Positions 53,453 through 61,342 of a DNA stretch of 64,000 nt are shown here, one piece after another. The stretch is taken from positions 62,001 through 126,000 of the forward strand of contig NZ_LJSD01000033.1 of NCBI RefSeq assembly GCF_001303895.1. The letters are read 5' to 3'. Positions within the stretch are counted from its first letter, which is position 1, and each line of letters starts with the position of its first letter. Source of the DNA: Mesorhizobium sp. 1M-11. GTDB taxonomy: Bacteria > Pseudomonadota > Alphaproteobacteria > Rhizobiales > Rhizobiaceae. The notes below the pieces were generated by a model. It was not told the origin of the DNA and searched no databases. It saw only the letters and a program-made list of their open reading frames with translations. Both the position numbers and the translations under genes were made by a program.

Positions 53453-54538
53453 ATGAACACGGCTGACAGATCACCCGTTCGGATCGGCGCTCTGGTCCCG
53501 CTGACCCAGCCTGGCTGGGTCGAGGCGGGCCGGCACTTGCTTGCCGGGATCGAGTTGGCCGTCGACGACGTCAATGAAGCCGGCGGAATCGTCGGAAGAC
53601 CACTTGAGCTGGTAATCCGGGATACCGCGGCCGATCCCCGAAGGGCCGCGGCGGCAGTGGACGAGCTGGCGAACCTGGGCGTATGTGCCCTGGCTGGAGA
53701 GTATCACAGCGTCGTCGCTCGCGCCGCCGCTGCCAGGGCGGATGCCCTCGGCCTGCCGTTCCTCTGCTCATCCGCGGTTCTCGACGCGCTCACCGAGCAG
53801 CCGACGCAATGGGTCGCCCGCCTCGCCCCGGCGCAGTCCCGCGGCTGGCAAGTCTTTGCCGACTACTTGCTTGGCGCAGGTCACAGCCGAATTGCATTGG
53901 CAGTCGATCAGAGTGTCTACTGGGCCTCCGGAGCCCGTATTCTGCGCGACCATCTCGGTCGACATAGCGGCACCGTCATCGAACTCGACGCGCGTTCGCT
54001 CGCCCCCTCAGCGGTATGCGACGAACTCGTCGACAACCGCGCCACGGCCCTGCTTCTTCTGGTCGGCTACCCCGAACCGGCAGTGTCCCTTGTCGAGGCC
54101 GTCCGCCGCGACCGGCGCCTCGCCGAAATCATGATCGGCGCGCCGGCGGGGCAGCCGGAATTTGCCGAATTTGCGACATTGCTGGGCCAGGACAGCGCCG
54201 CGATCCCGTTCCTGCGCTACCTGCCCGAGCGTCTGAGCCCCCTCGGTGCGCGCGTTGACGTGGCTCTTCGCCGGCGGCTGGCGGCAATGCCTTCCTTTGT
54301 CGCCTTCGAGGGTTACGACACTATCGCCGTCCTCGCGGAGATGCTGCGTTCCTGTGGTGTCGATCGGGATCGCATCGCCGAAGCCTGGTCGTGCATCACA
54401 GTGAAAGGTACCCGCGGACAAATCCGTTTCACCCGCACACCAGGCATCAGCGTGTGGCAATGGGTCTGGGCGCCAATCCAGGTCGTTGAACGGAATGCGA
54501 CGGAGCCGGACGGCTTTCGGGTCCTCCACGCAGGCTGA
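53453..54538 (+). CDS. Periplasmic-binding-fold protein without export signal
   Basis: This is a 361-residue protein of the Leu/Ile/Val-binding (type I) fold. It begins with IGALVPLTQPGWVEAGRHLLAGIELAVDDVNEAGG (split, about residues 10-44), and the hinge regions follow, but no signal peptide or lipobox precedes it. It resembles AmiC/FmdD-like cytosolic ligand sensors rather than ABC components. No permease is nearby. Ligand probably an amide or urea-like compound, unknown. Confidence 0.72.
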   Translation: MNTADRSPVRIGALVPLTQPGWVEAGRHLLAGIELAVDDVNEAGGIVGRPLELVIRDTAADPRRAAAAVDELANLGVCALAGEYHSVVARAAAARADALGLPFLCSSAVLDALTEQPTQWVARLAPAQSRGWQVFADYLLGAGHSRIALAVDQSVYWASGARILRDHLGRHSGTVIELDARSLAPSAVCDELVDNRATALLLLVGYPEPAVSLVEAVRRDRRLAEIMIGAPAGQPEFAEFATLLGQDSAAIPFLRYLPERLSPLGARVDVALRRRLAAMPSFVAFEGYDTIAVLAEMLRSCGVDRDRIAEAWSCITVKGTRGQIRFTRTPGISVWQWVWAPIQVVERNATEPDGFRVLHAG

Positions 54539-54664
54539 GCCGAAACACGGCTGTATTACAAGCTGCCTCACGATGTGCTCAGCTGCTCACAATCCCGCCC
54601 CTCCTTTGCCCGAAACCGGATCTACGTGACGATTTCGTGACTGTTTTGCGACAGGAGAGGAACC

Positions 54665-55390
54665 GTGGCGACAGGTCTTCATGGCGGACATCCCACAACC
54701 GTCGATCTTGCCCGTGGGATGGATCAGTTCGGGCTTTTGCTTACTGCATTCCTGGTCGTTGGCGCGACGACCGCTTTCGCGGCTTTCGTCGCCGTTTGGG
54801 CGCCGGATTTTCGGCCGTTGCTTTTGCAGGAAGACGGCATCGTCGAAATGGCCACCGCCGTCTTCTTCGCTGTGGCAGCCATCGAGGCCGGCATTTCAAT
54901 CGCCACCTGGGGACTGCGGCTGCCGCTTCTTCTGGCGGGCCTGATCGGCTTTGCCGAGCTGATGGACGAAACCAGCTTCGGTTCGCGCCTGTTCGGCTTC
55001 CAGCCGCCGCCGCTTTATGGTGGCGGGCAGCTGGACGGCTTCCATGATCTGCTGATTGTCGTCTTTCGCCTGATGCGTGACCTGAACCCGCTCCTCGCCT
55101 GGCTGCTGGTGGGACTGATGCTTGCGGCCTCCGTCGCGCTGGTGGCTTTTGTGGCGATGCAAGTCCTGAGAGGTTTCAGGGGCGATCCGAAACGTCTCTC
55201 GACCCACACACTGCTTTTTGCGCATTTTGCCTTTATCGGCCTGGCACAGGTCATCGACATTTCCGCCTCCTCTTCGCCCGCCCTGTCGGCGATGGAAGAG
55301 GTCTTCGAGCTTGACGCGGCGATCCTGCTTGCCTTCTACGTTCTGCAGCAGGCACGCGAAGCACGCGTTGCCAATGCCCGGCGGTCGTAA
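54665..55390 (+). CDS. Membrane protein with ETSFGSRLFGF motif
   Basis: This is a 241-residue protein with six or so hydrophobic segments. A motif FAELMDETSFGSRLFGFQPP...YGGGQLDGFHDL (about residues 96-128) resembles the EExSWGQRIFGxxTP...N.Q.E.NLHN family of bacterial membrane proteins, from memory. Function unknown. GTG start at 54665. It is followed closely by a phosphatase-like gene in the same direction. Confidence 0.65.
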   Translation: MATGLHGGHPTTVDLARGMDQFGLLLTAFLVVGATTAFAAFVAVWAPDFRPLLLQEDGIVEMATAVFFAVAAIEAGISIATWGLRLPLLLAGLIGFAELMDETSFGSRLFGFQPPPLYGGGQLDGFHDLLIVVFRLMRDLNPLLAWLLVGLMLAASVALVAFVAMQVLRGFRGDPKRLSTHTLLFAHFAFIGLAQVIDISASSSPALSAMEEVFELDAAILLAFYVLQQAREARVANARRS

Positions 55391-55436
55391 TCATACCCTT
55401 GTCCACCTATCGGACCGCACCAGCAACGTTGGGAAC

Positions 55437-56063
55437 ATGACGCGATCACAAACCGCTCGTCTCGCTATTCCTGCGCTCTTGTCCACGCTCTTGCTCCCGA
55501 TGAGCACGGCCGTTGCGACCGAAAGCGTCGAGACCATCGTGTTGATCCGCCATGGCGAAAAGCCGGCGCAAGGGCTCGGACAGCTCAATTGCCAGGGTCT
55601 CAACAGGTCGTTGCGGCTACCTGCCGTGATCAAGGCCCGCTTCGGCATTCCCGCCGCTATTTTCGCGCCCAATCCGGCCGACAAGAAAACCGATCAGGGC
55701 ACGGCATATGACTATGTCAGGCCGCTTGCCACGGTCGAGCCGATGGCGGTCGCGTTCGGGTTGCCTCTCAATGTCGGCATTGGCGTCGAAGATATTTCGA
55801 AGCTCCAGGATGAGCTCGAAGACAAGGCCTATGCAAACGCACTGGTCGTCGTTGCCTGGGAGCACAAGGAACTGGTCAAGCTGGCGCGCAAGTTGATGAA
55901 GGACCATGACGGCGATCCCGATACCGTGCCCAAATGGAAGGGCGACGATTTCGACGGCATCTATGTCGTGCGGCTCACCCGTAACGAGAGTGACACCACC
56001 GCGACGTTCCAGACTGCGCAGCAAGGGCTCGACGACCTGCCCGAGACCTGCCCCGACCGTTAG
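55437..56063 (+). CDS. Exported histidine phosphatase-family protein
   Basis: This is a 208-residue protein with signal peptide (about residues 1-27). The catalytic core LIRHGEKP (about residues 35-42) has the conserved RHG, and WEHKE near residue 143 supplies the second His. Histidine phosphatases act on phosphosugars or phosphoproteins; substrate unknown. Adjacent membrane gene and this one may be one operon. A repeat element follows. Confidence 0.78.
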   Translation: MTRSQTARLAIPALLSTLLLPMSTAVATESVETIVLIRHGEKPAQGLGQLNCQGLNRSLRLPAVIKARFGIPAAIFAPNPADKKTDQGTAYDYVRPLATVEPMAVAFGLPLNVGIGVEDISKLQDELEDKAYANALVVVAWEHKELVKLARKLMKDHDGDPDTVPKWKGDDFDGIYVVRLTRNESDTTATFQTAQQGLDDLPETCPDR

Positions 56064-56064
56064 A

Positions 56065-56109
56065 GCAGTTTCCGGCAAAAACGTGCAGCGGCTTTCCGTC
56101 CGGAATTGC
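56065..56109. repeat. Dispersed repeat, family A, copy 3 (inverted and diverged)
   Basis: On the minus strand GCAATTCCGGACGGAAAG...CCGGAAACTGC matches the copies at 5621 and 9391 in its left half. The right end has diverged. Confidence 0.6.
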
Positions 56110-56126
56110 GTAGAAACAAGTAGCTA

Positions 56127-56162
56127 GAGCATTTCCGTGTTTCCGTAAAAACGGAAACGCTC
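56127..56162. repeat. Hairpin repeat GTTTCCGT-AAAA-ACGGAAAC within GAGC...GCTC
   Basis: Same stem as 9341-9360, flanked by GAGCATTTCC. It lies beside copy 3 of family A. Confidence 0.65.
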
Positions 56163-56351
56163 CAGATCGGCGCGCAGCGTCCGAGACGCCGGCGAAACAG
56201 GGCGCGCAGGTAATCCCATCGACCGTGAAGCGGTTCACATCCACCCTTCACGTCCTGCTGTAGACAAAACATGCCCTGGCGGGCGTGGGCCGTGTTCCCG
56301 GCATGAGTACCGTTGGCGGGGGCCGGGATGGGAAGGTCACGGAGGCGGGTC

Positions 56352-56648
56352 ATGGAACCAATGTTCTGGATAGCGGGAATCGTGATCCTTCTCATCCCGT
56401 TTGTCGGCACGCTGGCTATGCGGAACTGGTTGACGAGCTTGCTAGCCGTGGCCGTTTTGGCGTTCATCATTTCCTGCTTCTGGATTTGGCAGGAATACCG
56501 CTACAGCGGCGACGACGCCGCGCAGGCTCTGGCCAGGATCGTCACAGGCATCTGGCTTGCCGGACTTGCGGGGGGATTTGCAGTCAATATCGGGCTGCTC
56601 TGGTTGCGCCACCGCAAGCGCACAGCCCCCTTGGCGCGCATTCGCTGA
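56352..56648 (+). CDS. Small three-helix membrane protein, unknown
   Basis: This 98-residue protein has three hydrophobic segments (about residues 3-23, 25-45, 64-84) and a basic C-terminus (RHRKRTAP). GGAGGCGGGTC precedes the start at 56352. I do not recognise it. It converges with the GFA gene. Confidence 0.65.
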   Translation: MEPMFWIAGIVILLIPFVGTLAMRNWLTSLLAVAVLAFIISCFWIWQEYRYSGDDAAQALARIVTGIWLAGLAGGFAVNIGLLWLRHRKRTAPLARIR

Positions 56649-56666
56649 AACTGTGAACCGGGCCCG

Positions 56667-57104
56667 TCACCGGTCTTTCGGATTGCCGAAATCCGGATCG
56701 CGCGGCCTTGAATACGTGTCGATCCTGGGAAGACTATCCTCGATCGCGATAAAGGGCAGCCTCAGCTCCCAATAGGCATGGGCGACCGGAGAAAAGGTCT
56801 CCGGGGCGTCCATGAAACCGATGCTGAGATAGAGTTCGTTCGGCAGGCCTTCGTCGCGATAACCTATGGAAGTGCCGCATTCGCCGCAGAAGCAGCGGAC
56901 AACGCCCTGGGTCCTGGAAAAGGTCTTGGGTTCGCCCTTGGTCAATTTGACCTGCGCTGGCCGGAAACCGATCCAGATGGTGAGCGGGCCACCGATGGCC
57001 CGCCGGCAATCGTCGTCGTGGTCGTAGCAGATCCAGAACGGCTCACCGCTCATCTCTGCTTCGATGGCACCACAAAAACAGTGGCCGCGCCGGATATGAT
57101 CCAT
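56667..57104 (-). CDS. GFA (glutathione-dependent formaldehyde-activating) family protein
   Basis: This is a 145-residue zinc-binding protein. GHCFCGAIEAE near residue 7, WICYDHDDDCRRAIGGP near 23-39, and RCFCGECGTSIGYR near 69-82 match the GFA fold. One Cys of the central CxC pair is Asp/His here, so the zinc site differs from that of enzyme members. Formaldehyde activation is not implied. Start at 57104. Confidence 0.8.
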   Translation of the reverse strand: MDHIRRGHCFCGAIEAEMSGEPFWICYDHDDDCRRAIGGPLTIWIGFRPAQVKLTKGEPKTFSRTQGVVRCFCGECGTSIGYRDEGLPNELYLSIGFMDAPETFSPVAHAYWELRLPFIAIEDSLPRIDTYSRPRDPDFGNPKDR

Positions 57105-57140
57105 GGATCGAACTCCCAAACAGCGGGCGCGGCGAACCGA

Positions 57141-57230
57141 CTACCAGGAGACGACCATCATCGTCGCAGCGCCCATGCCGACCACCAGGCAGGCGGTGTA
57201 GATCGTCCAGTAGAGCTTCACAGACATCAT
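57141..57230 (-). CDS. 29-residue membrane microprotein
   Basis: A very short ORF, 30 codons, begins with tandem ATG codons at 57230 and 57227. AAGGGGAACACG lies immediately upstream. It encodes a short basic start (MMSVKLYW), a single hydrophobic helix of about 17 residues and a TAG stop at 57141. The good ribosome-binding site and single-span pattern support it as a real gene. It lies between the GFA gene and the 83-residue paralogue gene, on the same strand. Function unknown. Confidence 0.6.
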   Translation of the reverse strand: MMSVKLYWTIYTACLVVGMGAATMMVVSW

Positions 57231-57333
57231 CGTGTTCCCCTTGTAGAAAAGGAGAACGGCAAGGAAACGGCCCAGTTCCAAAAAGTTGCGGTCGAAGCAG
57301 CCTGTCTGGATCGTGCTTTTCGTTCAGTGGCGG

Positions 57334-57585
57334 TCAGGCGTCCGACAGCACCTCTCCCACTTCCGGGGTGACCGGCGCATTGATCGGTTTGTAGGTGTTG
57401 GAGGTGATATCGCTGGAGGAGCGGATGAGAATGCCGTCATCCCGCAGCCGTTCGAACGTCGCGCGCGACAGCCGCATCGCCTTGCCGCTGGCATCCACGG
57501 CTTTGACCTTATTTTTCCATGGAAAATGAGTGACCTTGTGCACGCGCTTCAGGAAGCGCTGCTCCATTTCCGTCAGTTCGATCAT
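57334..57585 (-). CDS. 83-residue protein, paralogue of the 52.6-kb gene
   Basis: ELTEMEQRFLKRVHKVTHFPWKNKV and AMRLSRATFERLRDDGILIRSS align with the 52617-52889 product. The C-terminal part (ITSNTYKPINAPVTPEVGEV) also matches. The start overlaps the previous stop codon (ATGA), so it is translationally coupled to the upstream basic protein. Function unknown. Confidence 0.72.
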   Translation of the reverse strand: MIELTEMEQRFLKRVHKVTHFPWKNKVKAVDASGKAMRLSRATFERLRDDGILIRSSSDITSNTYKPINAPVTPEVGEVLSDA

Positions 57586-57776
57586 CGACGGTCCTCCGCC
57601 TCACCTCGCTGTTTTGTGCTGCTTGCGCTCACGTCACCGGGTGGGTTCGCGGCAAACGCTTCGCGTGGTTCCCTTGGTAGACGCGGAGTTTGGGAAGGCT
57701 GTTTCTTCTTAGACTTGGCCGCGCGCTTGGCTGCACGTTCGCCTCTACTTTCATGATGGGCAACGCTGCCGGACAT
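57582..57776 (-). CDS. 64-residue basic protein, coupled to the next gene
   Basis: This small Lys/Arg-rich protein (RGERAAKRAAKSKKKQP near residues 11-27) has AAGGAGAAACAGCG before the start at 57776. Its stop overlaps the ATG of the next gene as ATGA, which indicates a two-gene coupled unit. It may be a nucleic-acid-binding partner. Function unknown. Confidence 0.62.
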   Translation of the reverse strand: MSGSVAHHESRGERAAKRAAKSKKKQPSQTPRLPREPREAFAANPPGDVSASSTKQRGEAEDRR

Positions 57777-57869
57777 CGCTGTTTCTCCTTGCTGGAAAAA
57801 CCGGCCGAGCGGTCCGAAAGTTCCCGAAAATCGGAGATCGAGAACGGGCCGATGCACCAGGCTGCATCG

Positions 57870-58148
57870 TCAGCGCAGGCGAGACCTGCGCGAAGATAAG
57901 GCTGTCGCGGTTCCATCCTCGGCCAGGATGCCGTTGTTCAGGGCAAATCGCTGGAAGGCCAGCCGCGCCTCCTTGCCGCTGCGCTGGCCTTTGAAGGCCT
58001 TGCGGCAGACCGCGATGGCGCCGGTATGGTCAAGGTCGGGGATGCCCTGCCAGTGGGTCAGGATGTCATAGGCGTCCCGCGCACTTTGCACATCACGAGG
58101 GTCGTCGATGCGAATGGGTACGGGACGGTCGAATTTCGGGTTCGCCAT
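57870..58148 (-). CDS. DUF982 protein
   Basis: This 92-residue protein has FDRPVPIRIDDPRDVQSARDAYDILTHW, split, and AIAVCRKAFKGQRSGKEARLAFQRFAL, matching DUF982, a small domain frequent in rhizobia. GAGGAGCCCTTACAA precedes the start at 58148. Function unknown. Confidence 0.82.
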   Translation of the reverse strand: MANPKFDRPVPIRIDDPRDVQSARDAYDILTHWQGIPDLDHTGAIAVCRKAFKGQRSGKEARLAFQRFALNNGILAEDGTATALSSRRSRLR

Positions 58149-58258
58149 TTGTAAGGGCTCCTCAAGTGAGACTTCATTCCACTATGAGAAACGGGCGAGA
58201 ACTGGTTTGCCGTCGTCACAAATGAAGAACCCGCATCAGAGTTCGTGAGGTTGCCGGC

Positions 58259-58690
58259 TTAGGCCCGGTCCAGCTCATAGACCGTGTAGCCATTCTCCCT
58301 GCCCTTTTCGCGGAAACCCAGGATCCGGAACCATTTGGCGATCTCTGGTCGGTCGGACCAACTGAACGAATCGATCGGCAGGTTGCCGCAAAGCTCCTGG
58401 ATGCGCCGGATATGCGCCTTGCAGAATCGAACGCTCCCACGCGAGAAGAAGCTTTCATGGGCCGCGAAGGCGGTCTGCGCGGCGTCACCGACTTCCCGCC
58501 AGGCGATGATGGCGACGGGATTTCCGTCATCCAGCAAGGTATGGGCCCGGCCTTCCTTCAAGCTCATCAGGAATTCGTCCTTCGCATCCTCGATGTTCAG
58601 CCCGGCAGCGGTGTACTGGTCGGCCATACGCAGGGAGAGGTTGCGAAAGATCTCGGCAAGATCGGCGGGGGTCGCTGTTCGATAATCCAT
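58259..58690 (-). CDS. GNAT-like protein, phage-type
   Basis: This is a 143-residue protein. The body (ATPADLAEIFRNLSLRMADQY near residues 6-26, AIIAWREVGDAAQTAFAAHESFF near 58-80) and C-terminal WFRILGFREKGRENGYTVYEL resemble acetyltransferase-like proteins of tailed phages (gp13-like). GAAGGAGCGAGCA precedes the start at 58690. It may derive from a phage, but the flanks show no other phage genes. Confidence 0.68.
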   Translation of the reverse strand: MDYRTATPADLAEIFRNLSLRMADQYTAAGLNIEDAKDEFLMSLKEGRAHTLLDDGNPVAIIAWREVGDAAQTAFAAHESFFSRGSVRFCKAHIRRIQELCGNLPIDSFSWSDRPEIAKWFRILGFREKGRENGYTVYELDRA

Positions 58691-58875
58691 TGCTCGCTCC
58701 TTCTGGGAGCGGGACGCTAACCGCCAGGATGCTACCGGGCAACTCACAATTGCCAGCGGCAGAGCCAGTGGACTGTTTTGAACGGGCATGTCCACAGGCG
58801 GGGTCGATTTCGACGAACCCGCCCGCGACGGTCTTTCAGCGCTTGCCTGGCCGGCCTGTCACGCGCCCCGCCTGC

Positions 58876-59301
58876 CTAACGGGCGAAGAATTCCTGCAGC
58901 CGCGTGAAGAGCCCCGGCTTGATCGCGGCACGGACGTTTCGGGCGGCGGTGGCAGCCCGCACGGTCGCGCCATAGTGGCAGTAGCAGAGCGCGCCGTGCA
59001 ACTGGGCATCGGTGAGCTCGAAGAACCGCTTCGCCTCGCCATAGGTATCGTCGGCCAGTCCCTGCTCGCGCAGGACAGGATCGTCGTATGCGACCGAAAT
59101 CGGCGAACCGGCGCAGCGCATGGTGCTGCGCACGCTGAGTGCCTGGTATTCGGTCTGATGCAAGGTGGCGAGACGGCGATGCGGCTCCATCTCGAGAAGC
59201 TCCGCCCAGCGGGTCAGGCGCTCCGCCCTCGACATGTCGTGGTGATGGGCAGCATCTATTTGCGCGACCTGTTTAAGCTGGTCGATGGTTTGATGTTTCA
59301 T
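58876..59301 (-). CDS. Conserved hypothetical protein, rhizobial type
   Basis: This 141-residue protein has a His-rich start (DAAHHHDMS), helical pattern and CYCHYG near residue 106. AACAGGAGGCCAGCC precedes the ATG at 59301. I recognise its general type as a rhizobial conserved hypothetical, no function known. Confidence 0.7.
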   Translation of the reverse strand: MKHQTIDQLKQVAQIDAAHHHDMSRAERLTRWAELLEMEPHRRLATLHQTEYQALSVRSTMRCAGSPISVAYDDPVLREQGLADDTYGEAKRFFELTDAQLHGALCYCHYGATVRAATAARNVRAAIKPGLFTRLQEFFAR

Positions 59302-59468
59302 GGCTGGCCTCCTGTTGGATTACGGCCGGCCTGTCCTCCGCGCTACGCGTGCTCGAAGCATGAGCTTGGCATAGGCGCTTGTCCAGCAGTCGCAAGCGCT
59401 GGTGCAATCACGTTTGATGTAGCCTTGAGCCGAGCCGTGCCTGGCGCGATATGGGACGATGATCTTGC

Positions 59469-60065
59469 CTACTTCCGCTCGTAAGGCTTCAGAGTCATCG
59501 AAAAGATGCGTGTCAGTGCGGCCACGGCCTCCTCGCGTGTCAAGCGCCCCGCAGCCGCATCTTGTGCAAGCGCCTCGGCCGCGCCCAGGAGGCCCTTGTA
59601 GAGCGCGTTCGCAGCGACCGGGTCCAGATCGATCAGACGGCCGAAGGCACGACGGTAACGCTCGACATAGCCGTCGCGCAGCGCCTGGCGGAACGCCGCC
59701 GTCTCCTCGGTCGCGGCAAGCGCGGCAAAGGTCGAGCCCATTTCCGGCCCCATGTCGAGCACACAGCCGACATAGGTCGAGGCAAAGATACGCGAGACGG
59801 CTTCCACCGTGTCCCCGCCGGCTTCCAGCACACTTGCCTGCGCAGCGAGCTGCCGGTCGTTGTATTCGTCGCACAGCGCGATCAACAGGCCCGCGCGCGT
59901 ACCAAAGTGCTCGTAGGCGATCGGCTTGGAGACCCCGGCGCGCTCGGCCAGATGGCCTAACGTCAGCGCCTCGGTGCCTTCCTTGCCGATGACATGGCGC
60001 GCCGTCTCCAGCAATTGCTGGCGACGGTCGGCCTTGGCCAGCCTCTTCGTCACACCCTGGTTCAT
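59469..60065 (-). CDS. TetR family repressor
   Basis: This is a 198-residue regulator. N-terminal QQLLETARHVIGKEGTEALTLGHLAERAGVSKPIAYEHFGTRAGLLIAL, split over residues ~16-64, is the TetR helix-turn-helix. The start at 60065 (MNQGVTKRL) is chosen by family alignment. It is divergent from the CurA-like reductase, with two TTAC-N5-GTAA operators in between. Confidence 0.87.
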   Translation of the reverse strand: MNQGVTKRLAKADRRQQLLETARHVIGKEGTEALTLGHLAERAGVSKPIAYEHFGTRAGLLIALCDEYNDRQLAAQASVLEAGGDTVEAVSRIFASTYVGCVLDMGPEMGSTFAALAATEETAAFRQALRDGYVERYRRAFGRLIDLDPVAANALYKGLLGAAEALAQDAAAGRLTREEAVAALTRIFSMTLKPYERK

Positions 60066-60121
60066 GTCCTGCACCGAATTCTTTTCGCAGCCCGCTTGAA
60101 CGGCATGTCCGACCGCATATG

Positions 60122-60162
60122 TTACCAATCGTAAGTTACCTGTAGTAGCTTACTGATCGTAA
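60122..60162. promoter_or_regulatory. Pair of TetR operators TTAC-N5-GTAA
   Basis: TTACCAATCGTAA (60122-60134) and TTACTGATCGTAA (60150-60162) are two 13-bp inverted repeats whose centres are 28 bp apart. The right one ends 15 bp upstream of the reductase start. Confidence 0.7.
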
Positions 60163-60177
60163 TATAGGAGGCACTCG

Positions 60178-61188
60178 ATGTCTGTTGTAGCCCAGGAAAT
60201 TCTGTTGAACAGCCGTCCCACCGGCGCACCCACCCTTGATACGTTCCGTTCGGCCACACGTTCCCTACCCGCCATCGGCAACGGCCAGCTGCTCGTCCGC
60301 ACACTGTGGATGTCGGTCGACCCTTACATGCGCGGCCGCATGCGCGATCAGCCAAGCTACATCGCGCCCTTCCAGGTCGGCGAACCGCTTGAAGGCGCGG
60401 CCGTCGGCGTGGTCGAGGACTCGCGAAGCGACGGTTTCGTCAAAGGCGACGTGGTGAGCCATTTCTCCGGCTGGCGCGACCATGCCCTTATCGACGCCCA
60501 GACCGCCACCAAGATCGACCTTGCCGCGGCGCCTGCCGAAGCCTGGCTCGGGCCGCTCGGCGTCCCCGGTTTCACCGCCTTTGTCGGCCTTGAACGTTTC
60601 GGCGCGCTGAAATCAGGAGAAACCGTATTCATCTCGGCCGCCGCCGGCGCGGTCGGTTCGATGGCTGTCCAGATCGCCAAGGCCAAGGGCGCCCGTGTCA
60701 TTGCTTCGGCAGGCAGCGACGAGAAGGTTGCCTGGGTACGCGAACTCGGCGCCGACGAGGTCATCAACTACAAGACGGCCAAGGACCTGACCGCCGCATT
60801 GCGCAAGGCAGCCCCCGAAGGCATCGACGTCTATTTCGACAATGTTGGCGGCAAGCATCTGGATGCGGCGCTGGCTGCCGCCAAGGATTCCGCCCGCATC
60901 GTCATTTGCGGCATGATCGCGGGTTACAACGACGAGCAGCCCGCCGAGACCATGCACCACCTCTCCGCCATCATCATCAAGCGGCTGTCGGTGCGCGGCT
61001 TCATCGTCCTCGACCACTATGATCTCTATCCGGAATTCTCTGCGGCGATGATCGGCTGGCTGAAAGACGGCAAGGTCAAGTCGCGCGACACCGTCTATGA
61101 CGGCCTCGACAATGCGCCGAAGGCATTCCTTGGCCTGTTCAGCGGCGACAACACCGGCAAGATGCTGGTCAAACTCGCCGACCAATAG
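60178..61188 (+). CDS. CurA/LTB4DH-type NADP-dependent oxidoreductase
   Basis: This is a 336-residue MDR reductase. VDPYMRGRMRD (about residues 43-53), GFTAFVGLERFG (about 130-141), AAAGAVGSMAVQIAK (about 154-168) and YFDNVGGKHLDAAL (about 219-232) match the CurA/leukotriene-B4-dehydrogenase branch, which reduces alpha,beta-unsaturated carbonyls or curcumin. It is divergent from a TetR gene and probably induced by electrophiles. Confidence 0.88.
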   Translation: MSVVAQEILLNSRPTGAPTLDTFRSATRSLPAIGNGQLLVRTLWMSVDPYMRGRMRDQPSYIAPFQVGEPLEGAAVGVVEDSRSDGFVKGDVVSHFSGWRDHALIDAQTATKIDLAAAPAEAWLGPLGVPGFTAFVGLERFGALKSGETVFISAAAGAVGSMAVQIAKAKGARVIASAGSDEKVAWVRELGADEVINYKTAKDLTAALRKAAPEGIDVYFDNVGGKHLDAALAAAKDSARIVICGMIAGYNDEQPAETMHHLSAIIIKRLSVRGFIVLDHYDLYPEFSAAMIGWLKDGKVKSRDTVYDGLDNAPKAFLGLFSGDNTGKMLVKLADQ

Positions 61189-61201
61189 GCTGTGCGAGCA
61201 T

Positions 61202-61230
61202 GCCGTCCGGCGCCCGTTTCACCGGACGGC
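61202..61230 (+). terminator. Weak terminator-like hairpin after the CurA-like gene
   Basis: GCCGTCCGG, 11-nt loop, CCGGACGGC gives a 9-bp stem. No T-run follows, so it may be a non-terminating hairpin. Confidence 0.4.
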
Positions 61231-61342
61231 CTTCAGCCTCTGTCGTTCGCCGGCGATTTTTCTCCTCCTCCGTGTCGGAACCTCGCTGGCCCGCCCGTCC
61301 TAGGGCAGACTTCGGAATTGGCCGAGAACACGGGAGACCATC

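Noticed and set aside
58259..58690. Prophage region suggested by the phage-type GNAT-like gene
   Set aside because: No integrase, capsid, terminase or attachment repeat was seen within several kilobases; a single gene of phage type does not make a prophage.
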